Positions 44,245 through 52,411 of a DNA stretch of 64,000 nucleotides are shown here, piece after piece; position 1 is the stretch's first letter, and each line of letters begins with the position of its first letter. A program made the translations under genes and the position numbers. A model generated the notes under the pieces. That model was not told the origin of the DNA and searched no databases. It saw only the letters and a program-made list of their open reading frames with translations. This DNA is from Bacteroidota bacterium (GTDB taxonomy: Bacteria > Bacteroidota > Bacteroidia > CAIKAF01): NCBI GenBank assembly GCA_016866335.1, contig VGMT01000001.1, positions 62,001 to 126,000 of the forward strand. The letters are read 5' to 3'.

Positions 44245-44875
44245 TAAGAGCGACGCGTTTTCTAATTTCTTCACGGTGGACCAAATTAGGAAGAAATTCA
44301 CGCAAATGGCTCAAAATTTCTGTTTGCCGAACCGTTTCACTGGGTAGAGTAAGAAGTTTAAATTCGCGTTCAATAGGTAGGTTCAGGTAATGAGCCACCT
44401 GAAAGGAAGCAAAATAATTGCTGTCGGGAACAAAACGTTCGGGGATGTTCAGAATATGAGCCAATTTTATTAGGCTTTCTCTAAATTCCTCCCAAACCTT
44501 GGGGTCGGCCTCAGCTTGGCTATGAAAGGAATGCAATTCGTGGTTTTCGGTAACGTTACCGGCAGGCCAAGAAGCGTTGGGGGCTGTTTTAAAAAACTCA
44601 AGAATGCGAACGCAATGCTGACCAATGGTTTTGATGTCCATGGAACCGTCGGGGTAGGTCGTTTCAATAACACTCAGTTCTAAAATGGTTGCCCATTCAG
44701 AGGGCGAACCGTTTAAAACAGGAAGTAAGCCAAACCGACCATCGCCATTTTTAATGTGTTGAATCAAATCCTTATACCTAGGCTCAAAGATGTGGAGATT
44801 GAATTTTTCTTTGGGAAAAACCACCGCATTTAAAGGAAAAAGGGGCAAAAAAAACGAGGTGGGCCTAGGTGTCAT
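44207..44875 (-). CDS. LON substrate-binding domain protein, 222 aa
   Basis: Stand-alone N-terminal LON domain without the ATPase/protease parts. Seen: FFLPLFPLNAVVFPKEKFNLHIFEPRYKDLI at 8-38 (the domain's opening strands) and a helical second half ending IEREFKLLTLPSETVRQTEILSHLREFLP. The function of such short LON proteins is not established; peptide or unfolded-protein binding is presumed. First gene of LON-M61-MazG, joined by overlaps of 38 and 19 nt. Confidence 0.88.
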   Translation of the reverse strand: MTPRPTSFFLPLFPLNAVVFPKEKFNLHIFEPRYKDLIQHIKNGDGRFGLLPVLNGSPSEWATILELSVIETTYPDGSMDIKTIGQHCVRILEFFKTAPNASWPAGNVTENHELHSFHSQAEADPKVWEEFRESLIKLAHILNIPERFVPDSNYFASFQVAHYLNLPIEREFKLLTLPSETVRQTEILSHLREFLPNLVHREEIRKRVALNGHFKHIPPAEW

Positions 44876-45050
44876 GAGGCTATAACCCCAAGGCCTTTAA
44901 AATGTTTAGAATTTAATCATAAATAGATTGAAAAATAGATAAATACGTTCAAAGCTCACATTAAAAAACATCAAATTGGGCCGCATTCATTCCAATGATA
45001 GAAGCGGTCATTGGCCGGCCAAACAAATCCAGCAGAGGTTTAATGAACGA
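44876..45050. other. intergenic stretch between LON gene and repeat copy F
   Basis: AT-rich upstream half likely holds the LON gene promoter. No gene, tRNA or strong hairpin seen. The GC skew of the given strand changes sign around here. Confidence 0.4.
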
Positions 45051-45195
45051 GAGCGGCAGGGATAGAGCTAGGCTAGCCCACAGGGGCGTGGCCGTGCTGG
45101 CGCGAGGCTGAGGGAGCGACCTTGGGAGCTACCCGAAGGCCGCTGCCAGCAAGACCAGGCCCCGAGGACTAGCAGCGATAGCCCGCAGCCGCCCT
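45051..45195 (-). repeat. structured intergenic repeat, copy F
   Basis: Minus-strand copy: left end AGGGCGGCTGCGGGC overlaps the TAG stop of the gene at 45194-46381; core GTAGCTCCCAAGGTCGCTC; right end GCTCTATCCCTGCCGC. Helices: GCTAGTCC/GGGCTAGC (one G-T), TGCTGGC/GCCAGCA, and GGGGC/GCCCC. The changed bases in GCTAG/CTAGC compensate each other relative to GGTAG/CTACC of copy E. Confidence 0.87.
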
Positions 45196-46381
45196 ACTCC
45201 AACCCATCAACCCAGCTCTGCAAATAGGCATACTTGGGCATAAGCTTTCCATTTTGAGCAATGGTCGCCTGTTCAAAAACAAGGGCATGTGGCTGACTTT
45301 CAAACTCTTGAAGCAAAGGAAGCAGTTCAGAGCCGAAATGCGTGGAGGCATCGGCCGGCAAAGCGGCAGGCAGGTTATCGACCGCCATAACAGCGATGGC
45401 CGAGGGCGAAAGAAAATCTGTTTCTTGAAAGGAAATTTTGTCCCAGCCGTAGACCGGATCCTTGAGCGTGGAAGCCCGAAGGGTGCAAGGCAAAGGCCCG
45501 TTGATATCGCAGCTAATGTCGCCAACCACCTGAACCTGCGTTTTGCTGAGCTGTTCAGCACTTAAAAATCGGGGAGAAATGGAAGACCAAAAATGCCCTG
45601 TCATTAGAATTTGAGCGTTGGAAACGAAAGGCAGAAAATGAGCCTTGTACAGCTGGGGCTCAGAAAAAAATTCAGCCGCATCGAAGCCTTCGTCTTGAAT
45701 ACGAACATTGTATTGGTCGTAATCGATGTTTTTGTACCAACGCCCTGTTTCAGGGAAAGGCAGATTGGCATCGATTTCTTTAAAATTCAATTGCCTTAAA
45801 ACAGAAAGGGCTCCTTGAGCCACACGGCCTTGGCCGGTAAGCAAAATGCGAACATCGGCCACCTTCCAATCTGAAAGCGCAAGATTCATTTGATGGCGGC
45901 TATTTAAATCGGCCGTATGCGGCAAGGGTTGCTGAAGGGTTTTTTGGGAAAAGGTGCGCAGGGTATTGTAGGCCCCTACCACCCCTGCATAATAACCAAA
46001 ACCAATAAGACGCTGGCCATGTGAATCGCGTAGGCATTCGTAATCAATCAACCGAATGTTGCGTTGCAAGACCTCTTGCAGCATTTTAAGGTTGTGGGAT
46101 TGGCGCTTAATGGTGTGCGAAAAAAAGAAGTAGGTTGAATTGGGAACAAGATCGTCGGGGGGCACCTCCTTAATCCCAAGGTAAACCTGGGCGGTTCGGC
46201 TTTCGTCAATCTCAATACCTTGTTCTTGAAAAAGAGCATCAGAAAAGCAACGGTGGGCGGAAGGTTCAGCCCAAATGGAGATGTTGGAATTGCTTTGGGC
46301 GAATGCAAGGGCTTGCTCAGGGTTTAAAGCACATCGAAAATCTGGCGGGGATTTGCGTTCGCGAATCAGACAATAAATCAT
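45194..46381 (-). CDS. alanine dehydrogenase/PNT- and saccharopine dehydrogenase (LYS1)-like NAD(P)-dependent enzyme, 395 aa
   Basis: N-terminal AlaDh/PNT-type domain: MIYCLIRERKSPPDFRCAL (RERKxPPDxRVxL motif), VYLGIKEVPPDDLVPNSTYFFFSHTIKRQ near 77-105 and LIDYECLRDSHGQRLIGFGYYAG near 120-142, which closely follows the fungal LYS1/saccharopine dehydrogenase pattern. The Rossmann part has VADVRILLTGQGRVAQGAL near 175 and VVGDISCDINGPLPC near 295. The substrate is not certain; lysine-forming saccharopine dehydrogenase or a related amino-acid dehydrogenase are candidates. The ATG at 46381 is chosen over the longer open frame; a TATTTTTG box ends 4 nt upstream. Confidence 0.82.
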   Translation of the reverse strand: MIYCLIRERKSPPDFRCALNPEQALAFAQSNSNISIWAEPSAHRCFSDALFQEQGIEIDESRTAQVYLGIKEVPPDDLVPNSTYFFFSHTIKRQSHNLKMLQEVLQRNIRLIDYECLRDSHGQRLIGFGYYAGVVGAYNTLRTFSQKTLQQPLPHTADLNSRHQMNLALSDWKVADVRILLTGQGRVAQGALSVLRQLNFKEIDANLPFPETGRWYKNIDYDQYNVRIQDEGFDAAEFFSEPQLYKAHFLPFVSNAQILMTGHFWSSISPRFLSAEQLSKTQVQVVGDISCDINGPLPCTLRASTLKDPVYGWDKISFQETDFLSPSAIAVMAVDNLPAALPADASTHFGSELLPLLQEFESQPHALVFEQATIAQNGKLMPKYAYLQSWVDGLE

Positions 46382-46385
46382 GCTG

Positions 46386-46393
46386 CAAAAATA
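46386..46393 (-). promoter_or_regulatory. -7 box 4 nt before the AlaDh/LYS1-like gene
   Basis: Minus strand TATTTTTG, then CAGC, then ATG at 46381. No -33 TTG at the expected spacing. Confidence 0.45.
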
Positions 46394-46551
46394 GGCCAAA
46401 GGGGGAAAGGAAAGCGAGAAAACAGAAAAAGAAAGAACGGATTTGGGATTGAAAGAGGCTAAGTTTAACGTATTTAAACAGTTCGCACAGGTGGGTATGC
46501 AACCTAGACCATAGACATTTCGTTTAAGAAGACGGAACAACAAAAAAAAGG

Positions 46552-47412
46552 ATGAGGCAATTAAAAATAACCAAACAGGTAACCAACCGTGAAGATGCGT
46601 CGTTGGACAAATACTTAACCGAAATAAGCAAGGAAAACATGATTGCGATGGAAGAAGAGGTTGAGTTGGCACGAAGGATAAAAGCAGGAGACAGCGAGGC
46701 ACTTAAACGGTTGGTAAGTGCAAATTTGCGGTTTGTGGTTTCGGTGGCCAAGCAGTATCAAAATCAGGGAATGGCTTTGCCAGATTTGATTAACGAGGGG
46801 AATTTGGGATTAATCAAAGCAGCTCAGCGGTTTGATGAAACGCGGGGGTTTAAGTTTATATCGTATGCTGTTTGGTGGATTCGGCAATCGATTTTGGCAT
46901 CGTTGGCTGAGAATGCCCGACTGGTTCGTTTGCCCTCGAATCGGATTGGTTCTGCCCAAAGGGCATTTCGGGTTGCGGGCGAATTGGAGCAATTGTATGG
47001 TCGTGAGCCATCGATCGATGAATTGGCCGATGCTATGAACATGACAGCGAAAGATGTGATTGAAGCTATGAATGCGTCTTCGCGCCACCATTCGGTTGAT
47101 GCGCCTATGCAAGAGGGAGAAGACGGTAGTTTTTTGGATATGTATCCCGATTTCAATGTAGCCAGGCCAGACAAAGCTTTGATTGACGGTGGATTGAAAC
47201 TTGAATTGAGTCAGGGTTTAGATGCCTTGAACGAGCGGGAGCGCGAAATCATTGAAATGTATTTTGGATTAAGGGGGGCGCACCCGATGAATTTAGAAGA
47301 AATCAGCTACAGGTTAAATTTAACCCGAGAGCGTGTTCGGCAATTAAAGGAATACGGTATTCGGCGAATTAAACAAAGTTCTAATTTGGCCGCTCTGCGA
47401 AGCTATTTGTAA
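46552..47412 (+). CDS. rpoD: primary RNA polymerase sigma factor RpoD/SigA (short Bacteroidota type)
   Basis: Directs RNA polymerase to the TAnnTTTG promoters noted across the window. Region 1.2 at about 14-45 (ASLDKYLTEISKENMIAMEEE), region 2 with NLRFVVSVAKQYQNQGMALPDL near 58-80 and FISYAVWWIRQSI near 102-114 (2.3-2.4), region 3 near 135-205, and region 4 with a helix-turn-helix NLEEISYRLNLTRERVRQLKEYGIRRIK near 245-272. 286 aa with no region 1.1, as usual for the phylum's housekeeping sigma. Rpe follows after 20 nt. Confidence 0.94.
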   Translation: MRQLKITKQVTNREDASLDKYLTEISKENMIAMEEEVELARRIKAGDSEALKRLVSANLRFVVSVAKQYQNQGMALPDLINEGNLGLIKAAQRFDETRGFKFISYAVWWIRQSILASLAENARLVRLPSNRIGSAQRAFRVAGELEQLYGREPSIDELADAMNMTAKDVIEAMNASSRHHSVDAPMQEGEDGSFLDMYPDFNVARPDKALIDGGLKLELSQGLDALNEREREIIEMYFGLRGAHPMNLEEISYRLNLTRERVRQLKEYGIRRIKQSSNLAALRSYL

Positions 47413-47432
47413 CAAAATAGTACCTTTCGGGC

Positions 47433-48092
47433 ATGAAAACGCCTATAATAGCCCCTTCCCTACTTTCGGCCAATTTTGGTTTGTTGAACGGCGAAGTTGA
47501 AATGCTTGAATTGAGTCAGGCCGAATGGTTGCATTTGGACGTTATGGACGGGCGTTTTGTCCCCAACATCTCTTTTGGATTTCCTGTAGTAGAGGCCGTT
47601 CGTAGGCAGAGCCAAAAGTTTTTAGATGTGCATTTAATGATTGAACAGCCGGAACTGTATGTGGATCGTTTTGCCAAAGCCGGTTCCGATTTAATCTCGG
47701 TACACTGGGAGGCGTGCAGGCATTTGCACAGGACCCTTCAGATGATTCGCGATGCTGGGAAAAAATCAGGAGTGGCCATAAATCCGCACACCCCCGTTAA
47801 AGGTTTGCGCAGTATTTTGTCGTCGACAGATTTAATTCTCATTATGAGTGTAAACCCTGGATTTGGAGGTCAACGGTTTATTCCGGAGTCGTTGGAACGT
47901 ATTTCAGAAACGCGAAAAATGATTGACGATGCAGGATACTCAAACATACATATTGAGGTAGATGGGGGAATTGGTCTGGAGAATGCTGGGGCTGTAATTC
48001 AGGCAGGAGCCACGGTTTTGGTAGCGGGGAGTAGTGTTTTTGGTTCTGCAAACCCCCAAGAAACCATTTCAAAGTTAAGAGCGGCTAAATAA
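47433..48092 (+). CDS. rpe: ribulose-phosphate 3-epimerase
   Basis: Interconverts ribulose 5-phosphate and xylulose 5-phosphate in the pentose phosphate pathway. TIM barrel with APSLLSANFGLL near 7-18, LHLDVMDGRFVPNISFG near 34-50 (catalytic Asp and metal-binding His/Asp), DVHLMIEQPE near 68, MSVNPGFGGQRFIPESL near 137-153 and EVDGGIG near 176. 219 aa. TACCTTTC ends 4 nt before the ATG and may be a weak own promoter. Convergent with engB, 2 bp between stops. Confidence 0.96.
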   Translation: MKTPIIAPSLLSANFGLLNGEVEMLELSQAEWLHLDVMDGRFVPNISFGFPVVEAVRRQSQKFLDVHLMIEQPELYVDRFAKAGSDLISVHWEACRHLHRTLQMIRDAGKKSGVAINPHTPVKGLRSILSSTDLILIMSVNPGFGGQRFIPESLERISETRKMIDDAGYSNIHIEVDGGIGLENAGAVIQAGATVLVAGSSVFGSANPQETISKLRAAK

Positions 48093-48094
48093 AA

Positions 48095-48694
48095 TCAACT
48101 TGATTTAGGAATGTGGGTTTCCATCCATTCCCAGAGGGCGTCCTGTCCGGTCTTTTTAAGCGAACTGGTCATGAATTCGGGGGGCAACTCTGCCCAGTCC
48201 TTTTTCAGTTCTGATTGAATGCTTTGAATTTGCCTTTGGCCTTGCAGCTTAGAAAGTTTGTCGATTTTGGTGTACACAATGGCACAGGGAATGGTGCTTT
48301 TAGCAAGCCAAAGCAGCATTTCGCGATCCAGTTTTTGGAGTGGCAGGCGGCAATCGATTAAAACCAATGCAGCAAGAAGGGTTTGGGTTTTTGCTAAATA
48401 GCCATGAATCAGTTGGTCGAAATCGCGGCGCAGGCTTTTGCTGACCTTTGCAAAACCGTACCCGGGCAAATCTACCAGGTAAAAGTGGTTGTCGACCAAA
48501 AAATGGTTAATAAGTCGGGTTTTTCCAGGAGTAGATGAGGTTTTAGCTGGGCCTTTTCCGCCCGCCAGCAAATTCAGCAGAGAAGATTTACCCACATTTG
48601 AACGACCAATAAAGGCATATTCTGGCAGGCCTGTTGTTGGGCATTGAGAAACCTTAGCCGAAGAAGCAATAAATTCAACCGTTCTTTTCCCCAT
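48095..48694 (-). CDS. engB: ribosome biogenesis GTPase EngB (YsxC/YihA)
   Basis: Essential-type GTPase for large-subunit assembly. G1 GRSNVGKSSLLN near 29-40, G2 region SSTPGKTRLIN near 52, G3 DLPGYGF near 74, G4 TKIDK near 140 and MTSSLKKTG (G5) near 176. The 199-aa length matches. Start shares one base with the stop of the upstream hydrolase gene, so translation is coupled. Confidence 0.95.
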   Translation of the reverse strand: MGKRTVEFIASSAKVSQCPTTGLPEYAFIGRSNVGKSSLLNLLAGGKGPAKTSSTPGKTRLINHFLVDNHFYLVDLPGYGFAKVSKSLRRDFDQLIHGYLAKTQTLLAALVLIDCRLPLQKLDREMLLWLAKSTIPCAIVYTKIDKLSKLQGQRQIQSIQSELKKDWAELPPEFMTSSLKKTGQDALWEWMETHIPKSS

Positions 48695-49458
48695 TATGCT
48701 AACTGGGTTGATTCAAGCCAACCTTGCAACAGGGAATTAAATTCAGAGGGCCGTTCCATCATAGGGGCATGTCCACAGTTTTCGACCCAATACAACGTGC
48801 TGTTTGGCAGCAGGGCACGAAATTCGGTGGCTACTTCAGGGGGCGTAATATGGTCGTTTTTACCCCAAATCAAGCAAACTGGAAGGTTCATTTTAGGCAA
48901 TTCGTTGGCCATATTGTGCCTAATGGCGGATTTTGCTAAGGAAATAATCCGAATGGCCTTAAGTTTATTGTTGACAATTTCAAACACCTCGTCCACCAGT
49001 TCTTTGCTTGCCGTAGCCGGGTCGTAAAAGGTATATTCCACCCTTGATTTGATAAAATTGTAGTCGGATTTTCTGGGATAAGAACCGCCAAAAGCATTTT
49101 CGTACAAACCAGAAGAGCCGGTCAGAATTAAACGCTGAACCTTATTGGGATGAGCAGCGGTATAAATAAGGCCAACATGCCCCCCTAAGGAATTTCCTAA
49201 AAGCGACACGTGTTCATAACCTTTGAATTCAATAAACTCAGCTAAAAAATCACCCAAGCGTTTCACATTGGTATCCAACATGGGCATGGTATAAATAGGC
49301 ATGATGGGAATAACCAAGGTATAGTTTGCGCTGAAATGCGAAACAACCTCTTTAAAGTTGCTCAAAGCCCCAAATAGTCCATGAAGGATAATCAGAACAG
49401 GACCCTGTCCTTCTTCCACATACTCGAAGCTACCTTGTTTTTTGACCTTCAGTTCCAT
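48694..49458 (-). CDS. alpha/beta hydrolase, 254 aa
   Basis: Cytoplasmic hydrolase of the alpha/beta fold with no signal peptide. Oxyanion-hole region ILHGLFGALSNF near 28-39, nucleophile elbow LLGNSLGGHVG near 90-100 (Ser94), acid in WGKNDHITPPE near 197 and catalytic His in NCGHAPMMERP near 228. Substrate unknown; it resembles ester- or C-C-bond hydrolases of this family. Coupled to engB. A TACCTTTG box lies about 25 nt upstream of the start. Confidence 0.88.
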   Translation of the reverse strand: MELKVKKQGSFEYVEEGQGPVLIILHGLFGALSNFKEVVSHFSANYTLVIPIMPIYTMPMLDTNVKRLGDFLAEFIEFKGYEHVSLLGNSLGGHVGLIYTAAHPNKVQRLILTGSSGLYENAFGGSYPRKSDYNFIKSRVEYTFYDPATASKELVDEVFEIVNNKLKAIRIISLAKSAIRHNMANELPKMNLPVCLIWGKNDHITPPEVATEFRALLPNSTLYWVENCGHAPMMERPSEFNSLLQGWLESTQLA

Positions 49459-49483
49459 TCCTTTATGGAATTGTTTTGGTTTT

Positions 49484-49491
49484 CAAAGGTA
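49484..49491 (-). promoter_or_regulatory. -7 box of hydrolase-engB pair
   Basis: Minus strand TACCTTTG, 25 nt before the ATG at 49458. No clear -33 TTG. Confidence 0.45.
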
Positions 49492-49522
49492 GAGAAAAAT
49501 TACACGTAACCACCTTCATCGT

Positions 49523-51403
49523 TTAGGAACGTTTTATGCAGATATCGGCCTTGGATTTCAAAGCGTTGATTTGCTTATATTCAGAGGCGTTTCGCTCATC
49601 GTAAAGGCGGTTGGTGTCTACTTCGTTCAGTCCCTTCCAAGCATTCAATTGCTGAACATGCTGCTTGCGCTCATCTTCCGATTGCTCAATAAACAGACTG
49701 AGGTCCCAGGGTAAAAAATCCAGTTCATCAGCCAAAGCGGGAATACCTTCAACCAAAATAACCGCAGAGGTAAATGGGCCATAGGTTATGGCTTGAATAT
49801 GATGGTCTGGATGCCTTGCATATCCGGGAGCTTGAACGGCATTTCCAAGGTTCAGCAGGTTTAGGTCTTGGGTTAAAACAGGAAGTTGAAAGGCTGTTTT
49901 CCAATCATGAGGCTGATTTCTGCGGGCGCTGGAAGGCAGAATCCAATTATCAAGCCGAACAATATGGCAAGGCTGCTGTAGAAGTCCCAATTCACGTTTA
50001 AGCAAAGAGGCAAGTGAGGACTTGCCGCTTCCGGTATTCCCTCCTATCCGTATCCAGGTTAACTGGCCATTGAATTTGGAAACAATCATATTGGCCAAAG
50101 CGTTTATGGAAGGCAAAAAGGGTGGATTTAGAATAAAATCAACTGCTTCAAGCAAAGTTGGGAAAAACAAATCGGGTTGGGTGCTTCCGGTTTTCATTCC
50201 CTTTCCGGTGGCCACTCCTACCGTTGTGCACCCTGCACTTTTGCCGGCAAGGATATCTCGTTCGTTATCGCCAACCATAAAACTGGAGGTCAAATCGATG
50301 TTAAAGCGTTGAGCAGCCTGAATTAGCATGCCAGGTTTGGGCTTTCGGCAATCGCAATCGATTTTCAGTTCTGGATTTTCTTCCGGGAAGCCTTTATCGG
50401 GGTGATGGGGGCAGTAATAAATAGCATCTAAAAAGGCCCCCTGCTCGCCCAGTTCGGTTTCCATGCGGTTATGAATATGTTTCAGGCCCGCTTCGGTGGT
50501 CATATTTCGGGCTAAAACCGACTGGTTGGTTACCACGACCGACAAAAATCCAGAGCGATTTATGGCAGCAATGGCTTTGGGTGCAAACGGAAAAAGCCTA
50601 AAATCTTCTGCTTTAGAAATAAAATGGGTGTCGTCATTAATCACCCCATCTCGGTCTAAAAAAATGGCGCTTTGCCTGCCGGCCAGATTTCTGGCTTTCG
50701 TAAATCCACGAAGCACATCGTTTTCCACCTTTTTTAATCGATCGGGTGTGCCCATGTCCTTCATGTATTCTGGGGTGCTGTAGGCGTAAATGGCGTAATT
50801 TTCAACCCAGTTTGGTATTAAATCTCGGCCAAAATCACAAGGCGTATTGGGAATGGCATCAAACAGCTCGGGATTCATCAAATACAAACCGGCATTGACC
50901 AAATTGGGCAACCAAGGATTTCCAGCTCTGGGTTTGGGGTTAAATTGCAGAACCCTATTTTGGGAATCGACTTCAAGCAAATCGGAATCGTGAGGATGGT
51001 CGTTAGGGTGAACAACCAGCGTCATATTTGCTTTATTAAGGCTGTGAAAATCCCAAATTCGGTGCAAATCCAAGTCCATAAAAACATCGCCATACACGAT
51101 CCAAACGGGTTCGTTAAAGGAATTGCCTTTCCCCGAGAGACAGCCTGCAGTTCCTAAGGGAGAAGATTCAAGCAGGTATTCCAAAACAGGGAAATTGCCG
51201 CCGCCTTGCCCAAAATGTTGAACGATGGAATCGGGCAGGTAATTTAGGGTTAAAATGGCTCTTTCAACGCCTTGTTGTTTAAGCCAGCTAAGGGTGTATT
51301 CCAACAGGGGTTTGGAATTTATTTCAACCATAGGTTTGGGCCTTTGGGCGGTTGCCTCTCCTAGACGCGTTCCCTTTCCTCCGGCTAAAACAATGGCAAT
51401 CAT
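49523..51403 (-). CDS. three-domain protein: sugar nucleotidyltransferase + HAD phosphatase (GmhB-like) + P-loop kinase, 626 aa
   Basis: Domain 1 (1-235): nucleotidyltransferase with IAIVLAGGKGTRLGEAT, RPKPMVEI and YGDVFMDLD (HddC/RmlA type). Domain 2 (245-425): HAD phosphatase with FLDRDGVINDD at 248-258, VVTNQS near 291, the zinc motif C331-x-H333 with C350-x-C352, CRKPKPGM and GDNERD, as in heptose-1,7-bisphosphate phosphatase GmhB. Domain 3 (about 435-626): P-loop kinase of the uridine kinase/phosphoribulokinase type with GGNTGSGKSS at 454-463 and VILVEGIPAL near 555. It likely builds an activated sugar, perhaps a GDP-heptose or related, for surface glycans. The start overlaps the methyltransferase stop by 4 nt. 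Confidence 0.88.
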   Translation of the reverse strand: MIAIVLAGGKGTRLGEATAQRPKPMVEINSKPLLEYTLSWLKQQGVERAILTLNYLPDSIVQHFGQGGGNFPVLEYLLESSPLGTAGCLSGKGNSFNEPVWIVYGDVFMDLDLHRIWDFHSLNKANMTLVVHPNDHPHDSDLLEVDSQNRVLQFNPKPRAGNPWLPNLVNAGLYLMNPELFDAIPNTPCDFGRDLIPNWVENYAIYAYSTPEYMKDMGTPDRLKKVENDVLRGFTKARNLAGRQSAIFLDRDGVINDDTHFISKAEDFRLFPFAPKAIAAINRSGFLSVVVTNQSVLARNMTTEAGLKHIHNRMETELGEQGAFLDAIYYCPHHPDKGFPEENPELKIDCDCRKPKPGMLIQAAQRFNIDLTSSFMVGDNERDILAGKSAGCTTVGVATGKGMKTGSTQPDLFFPTLLEAVDFILNPPFLPSINALANMIVSKFNGQLTWIRIGGNTGSGKSSLASLLKRELGLLQQPCHIVRLDNWILPSSARRNQPHDWKTAFQLPVLTQDLNLLNLGNAVQAPGYARHPDHHIQAITYGPFTSAVILVEGIPALADELDFLPWDLSLFIEQSEDERKQHVQQLNAWKGLNEVDTNRLYDERNASEYKQINALKSKADICIKRS

Positions 51404-52173
51404 GCGTTTGGTTTTCGAGCGATGTAAAGCATTTCAGCGGCGGGGACTGCAAATCGTTCGCGCTCTTCATTGCTGAGGCGCAAGGCCAAATTGTTGACTT
51501 CTACCTGAAAACCGGCCTTTTCAAGGCGTTCCGAATAATCTGTACCATAGAGGCGAAAATGGTCGGATTGCAAAAACCGGCGTTCGCGTTCTTTGGGGTC
51601 GGTAATGCTGATGTCTTCGTCGGTCTTTTCAGCTCCGGGGTTCATTGGCACCTGTAAAATGGCCCAAGCGCCGGGTTTCATAACCCTGCCTATTTCTCTC
51701 ATGGCGTGCACATCATCGGGAATGTGTTCCAAAACATGGTTGCAGAAAACAACATCGAATGTGTTCGATTCAAAGGGCATATGGTTGATGTCCATTTTAA
51801 TATCGGCCCAGGGTGAAAGCAAATCACCTGTTAGGTAATCTAAATTTTTCATGGATTTGAATCGCTTTAAAAAGCAGTATTCGGGGGCAATATGCAGGAC
51901 TTTATAAGGCGCTTGGAAAAAATCGGTTTCGCGCTGCAAATAAAGCCACATTAGTCGGTGCCTTTCAAGGCTCAAGGTTGAGGGACTTAGGGCGTTTTTT
52001 CTAGAAACCATGCGGCCATAGGGCAAAAACTGTCGAAAGGTATCGCCTGTAATAGGATCTTCCACTCGATTTCCGAGGTAAAAAAGCCCAACAAACGTTA
52101 AGAAAAAATGACTAACATGGTGCAGATAAGAACGGGGCACCAATCTCGTTACAATACTGATGATAAATTTCAT
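51400..52173 (-). CDS. SAM-dependent methyltransferase, 257 aa
   Basis: Class I methyltransferase of the type found in surface-polysaccharide loci. N-terminal amphipathic or membrane-near segment (about 1-40), then a SAM-binding core: VLHIAPEYCFLKRFKS near 90-105, YLTGDLLSPWADIKMDINHMPF and FDVVFCNHVLEHIPDDVHAMREIGRVMKPG near 140-170. The chosen ATG at 52173 lies just downstream of a TAGTTTTG box (52189-52196), which excludes longer starts if the box is real. Translation coupled to the sugar nucleotide enzyme, suggesting both modify the same glycan. Confidence 0.85.
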   Translation of the reverse strand: MKFIISIVTRLVPRSYLHHVSHFFLTFVGLFYLGNRVEDPITGDTFRQFLPYGRMVSRKNALSPSTLSLERHRLMWLYLQRETDFFQAPYKVLHIAPEYCFLKRFKSMKNLDYLTGDLLSPWADIKMDINHMPFESNTFDVVFCNHVLEHIPDDVHAMREIGRVMKPGAWAILQVPMNPGAEKTDEDISITDPKERERRFLQSDHFRLYGTDYSERLEKAGFQVEVNNLALRLSNEERERFAVPAAEMLYIARKPNA

Positions 52174-52188
52174 GCCTAAGAATTGGCA

Positions 52189-52196
52189 CAAAACTA
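52189..52196 (-). promoter_or_regulatory. -7 box of methyltransferase-nucleotidyltransferase pair
   Basis: Minus strand TAGTTTTG (TAnnTTTG), 15 nt before the ATG at 52173. No -33 TTG at the expected spacing. Confidence 0.4.
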
Positions 52197-52376
52197 ATGC
52201 ATCTATTGAATAAAGGATAAAAAACGGCATGGTTAATAAGGGAATACGCATGAACAAGGCAAAAAACCCACTAGTAAAAAGAGAGAAAACGTGCGAAGGA
52301 ATAAGTGGACTGCCAAAGGAAATTCAGGGAAGGCAATTAGGGGGTCTTAAGAAATCTGCATCCAAGCTGAAAGTAC

Positions 52377-52407
52377 TTGAAAAGCAGGCGGGGGCTTTGT
52401 ACCTTTG
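52377..52407 (+). promoter_or_regulatory. promoter of MORN protein-mnmA (leaderless type)
   Basis: TTG at 52377-52379, 20-nt spacer, TACCTTTG at 52400-52407, then TGAA and the ATG at 52412. Full consensus. Confidence 0.75.
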
Positions 52408-52411
52408 TGAA

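Noticed and set aside
9600-45200. Replication origin or terminus as the cause of the skew change
   Set aside because: Two opposite sign changes only about 35 kb apart, with no dnaA, dnaN or dif-like site seen, fit a local inversion or noise better.
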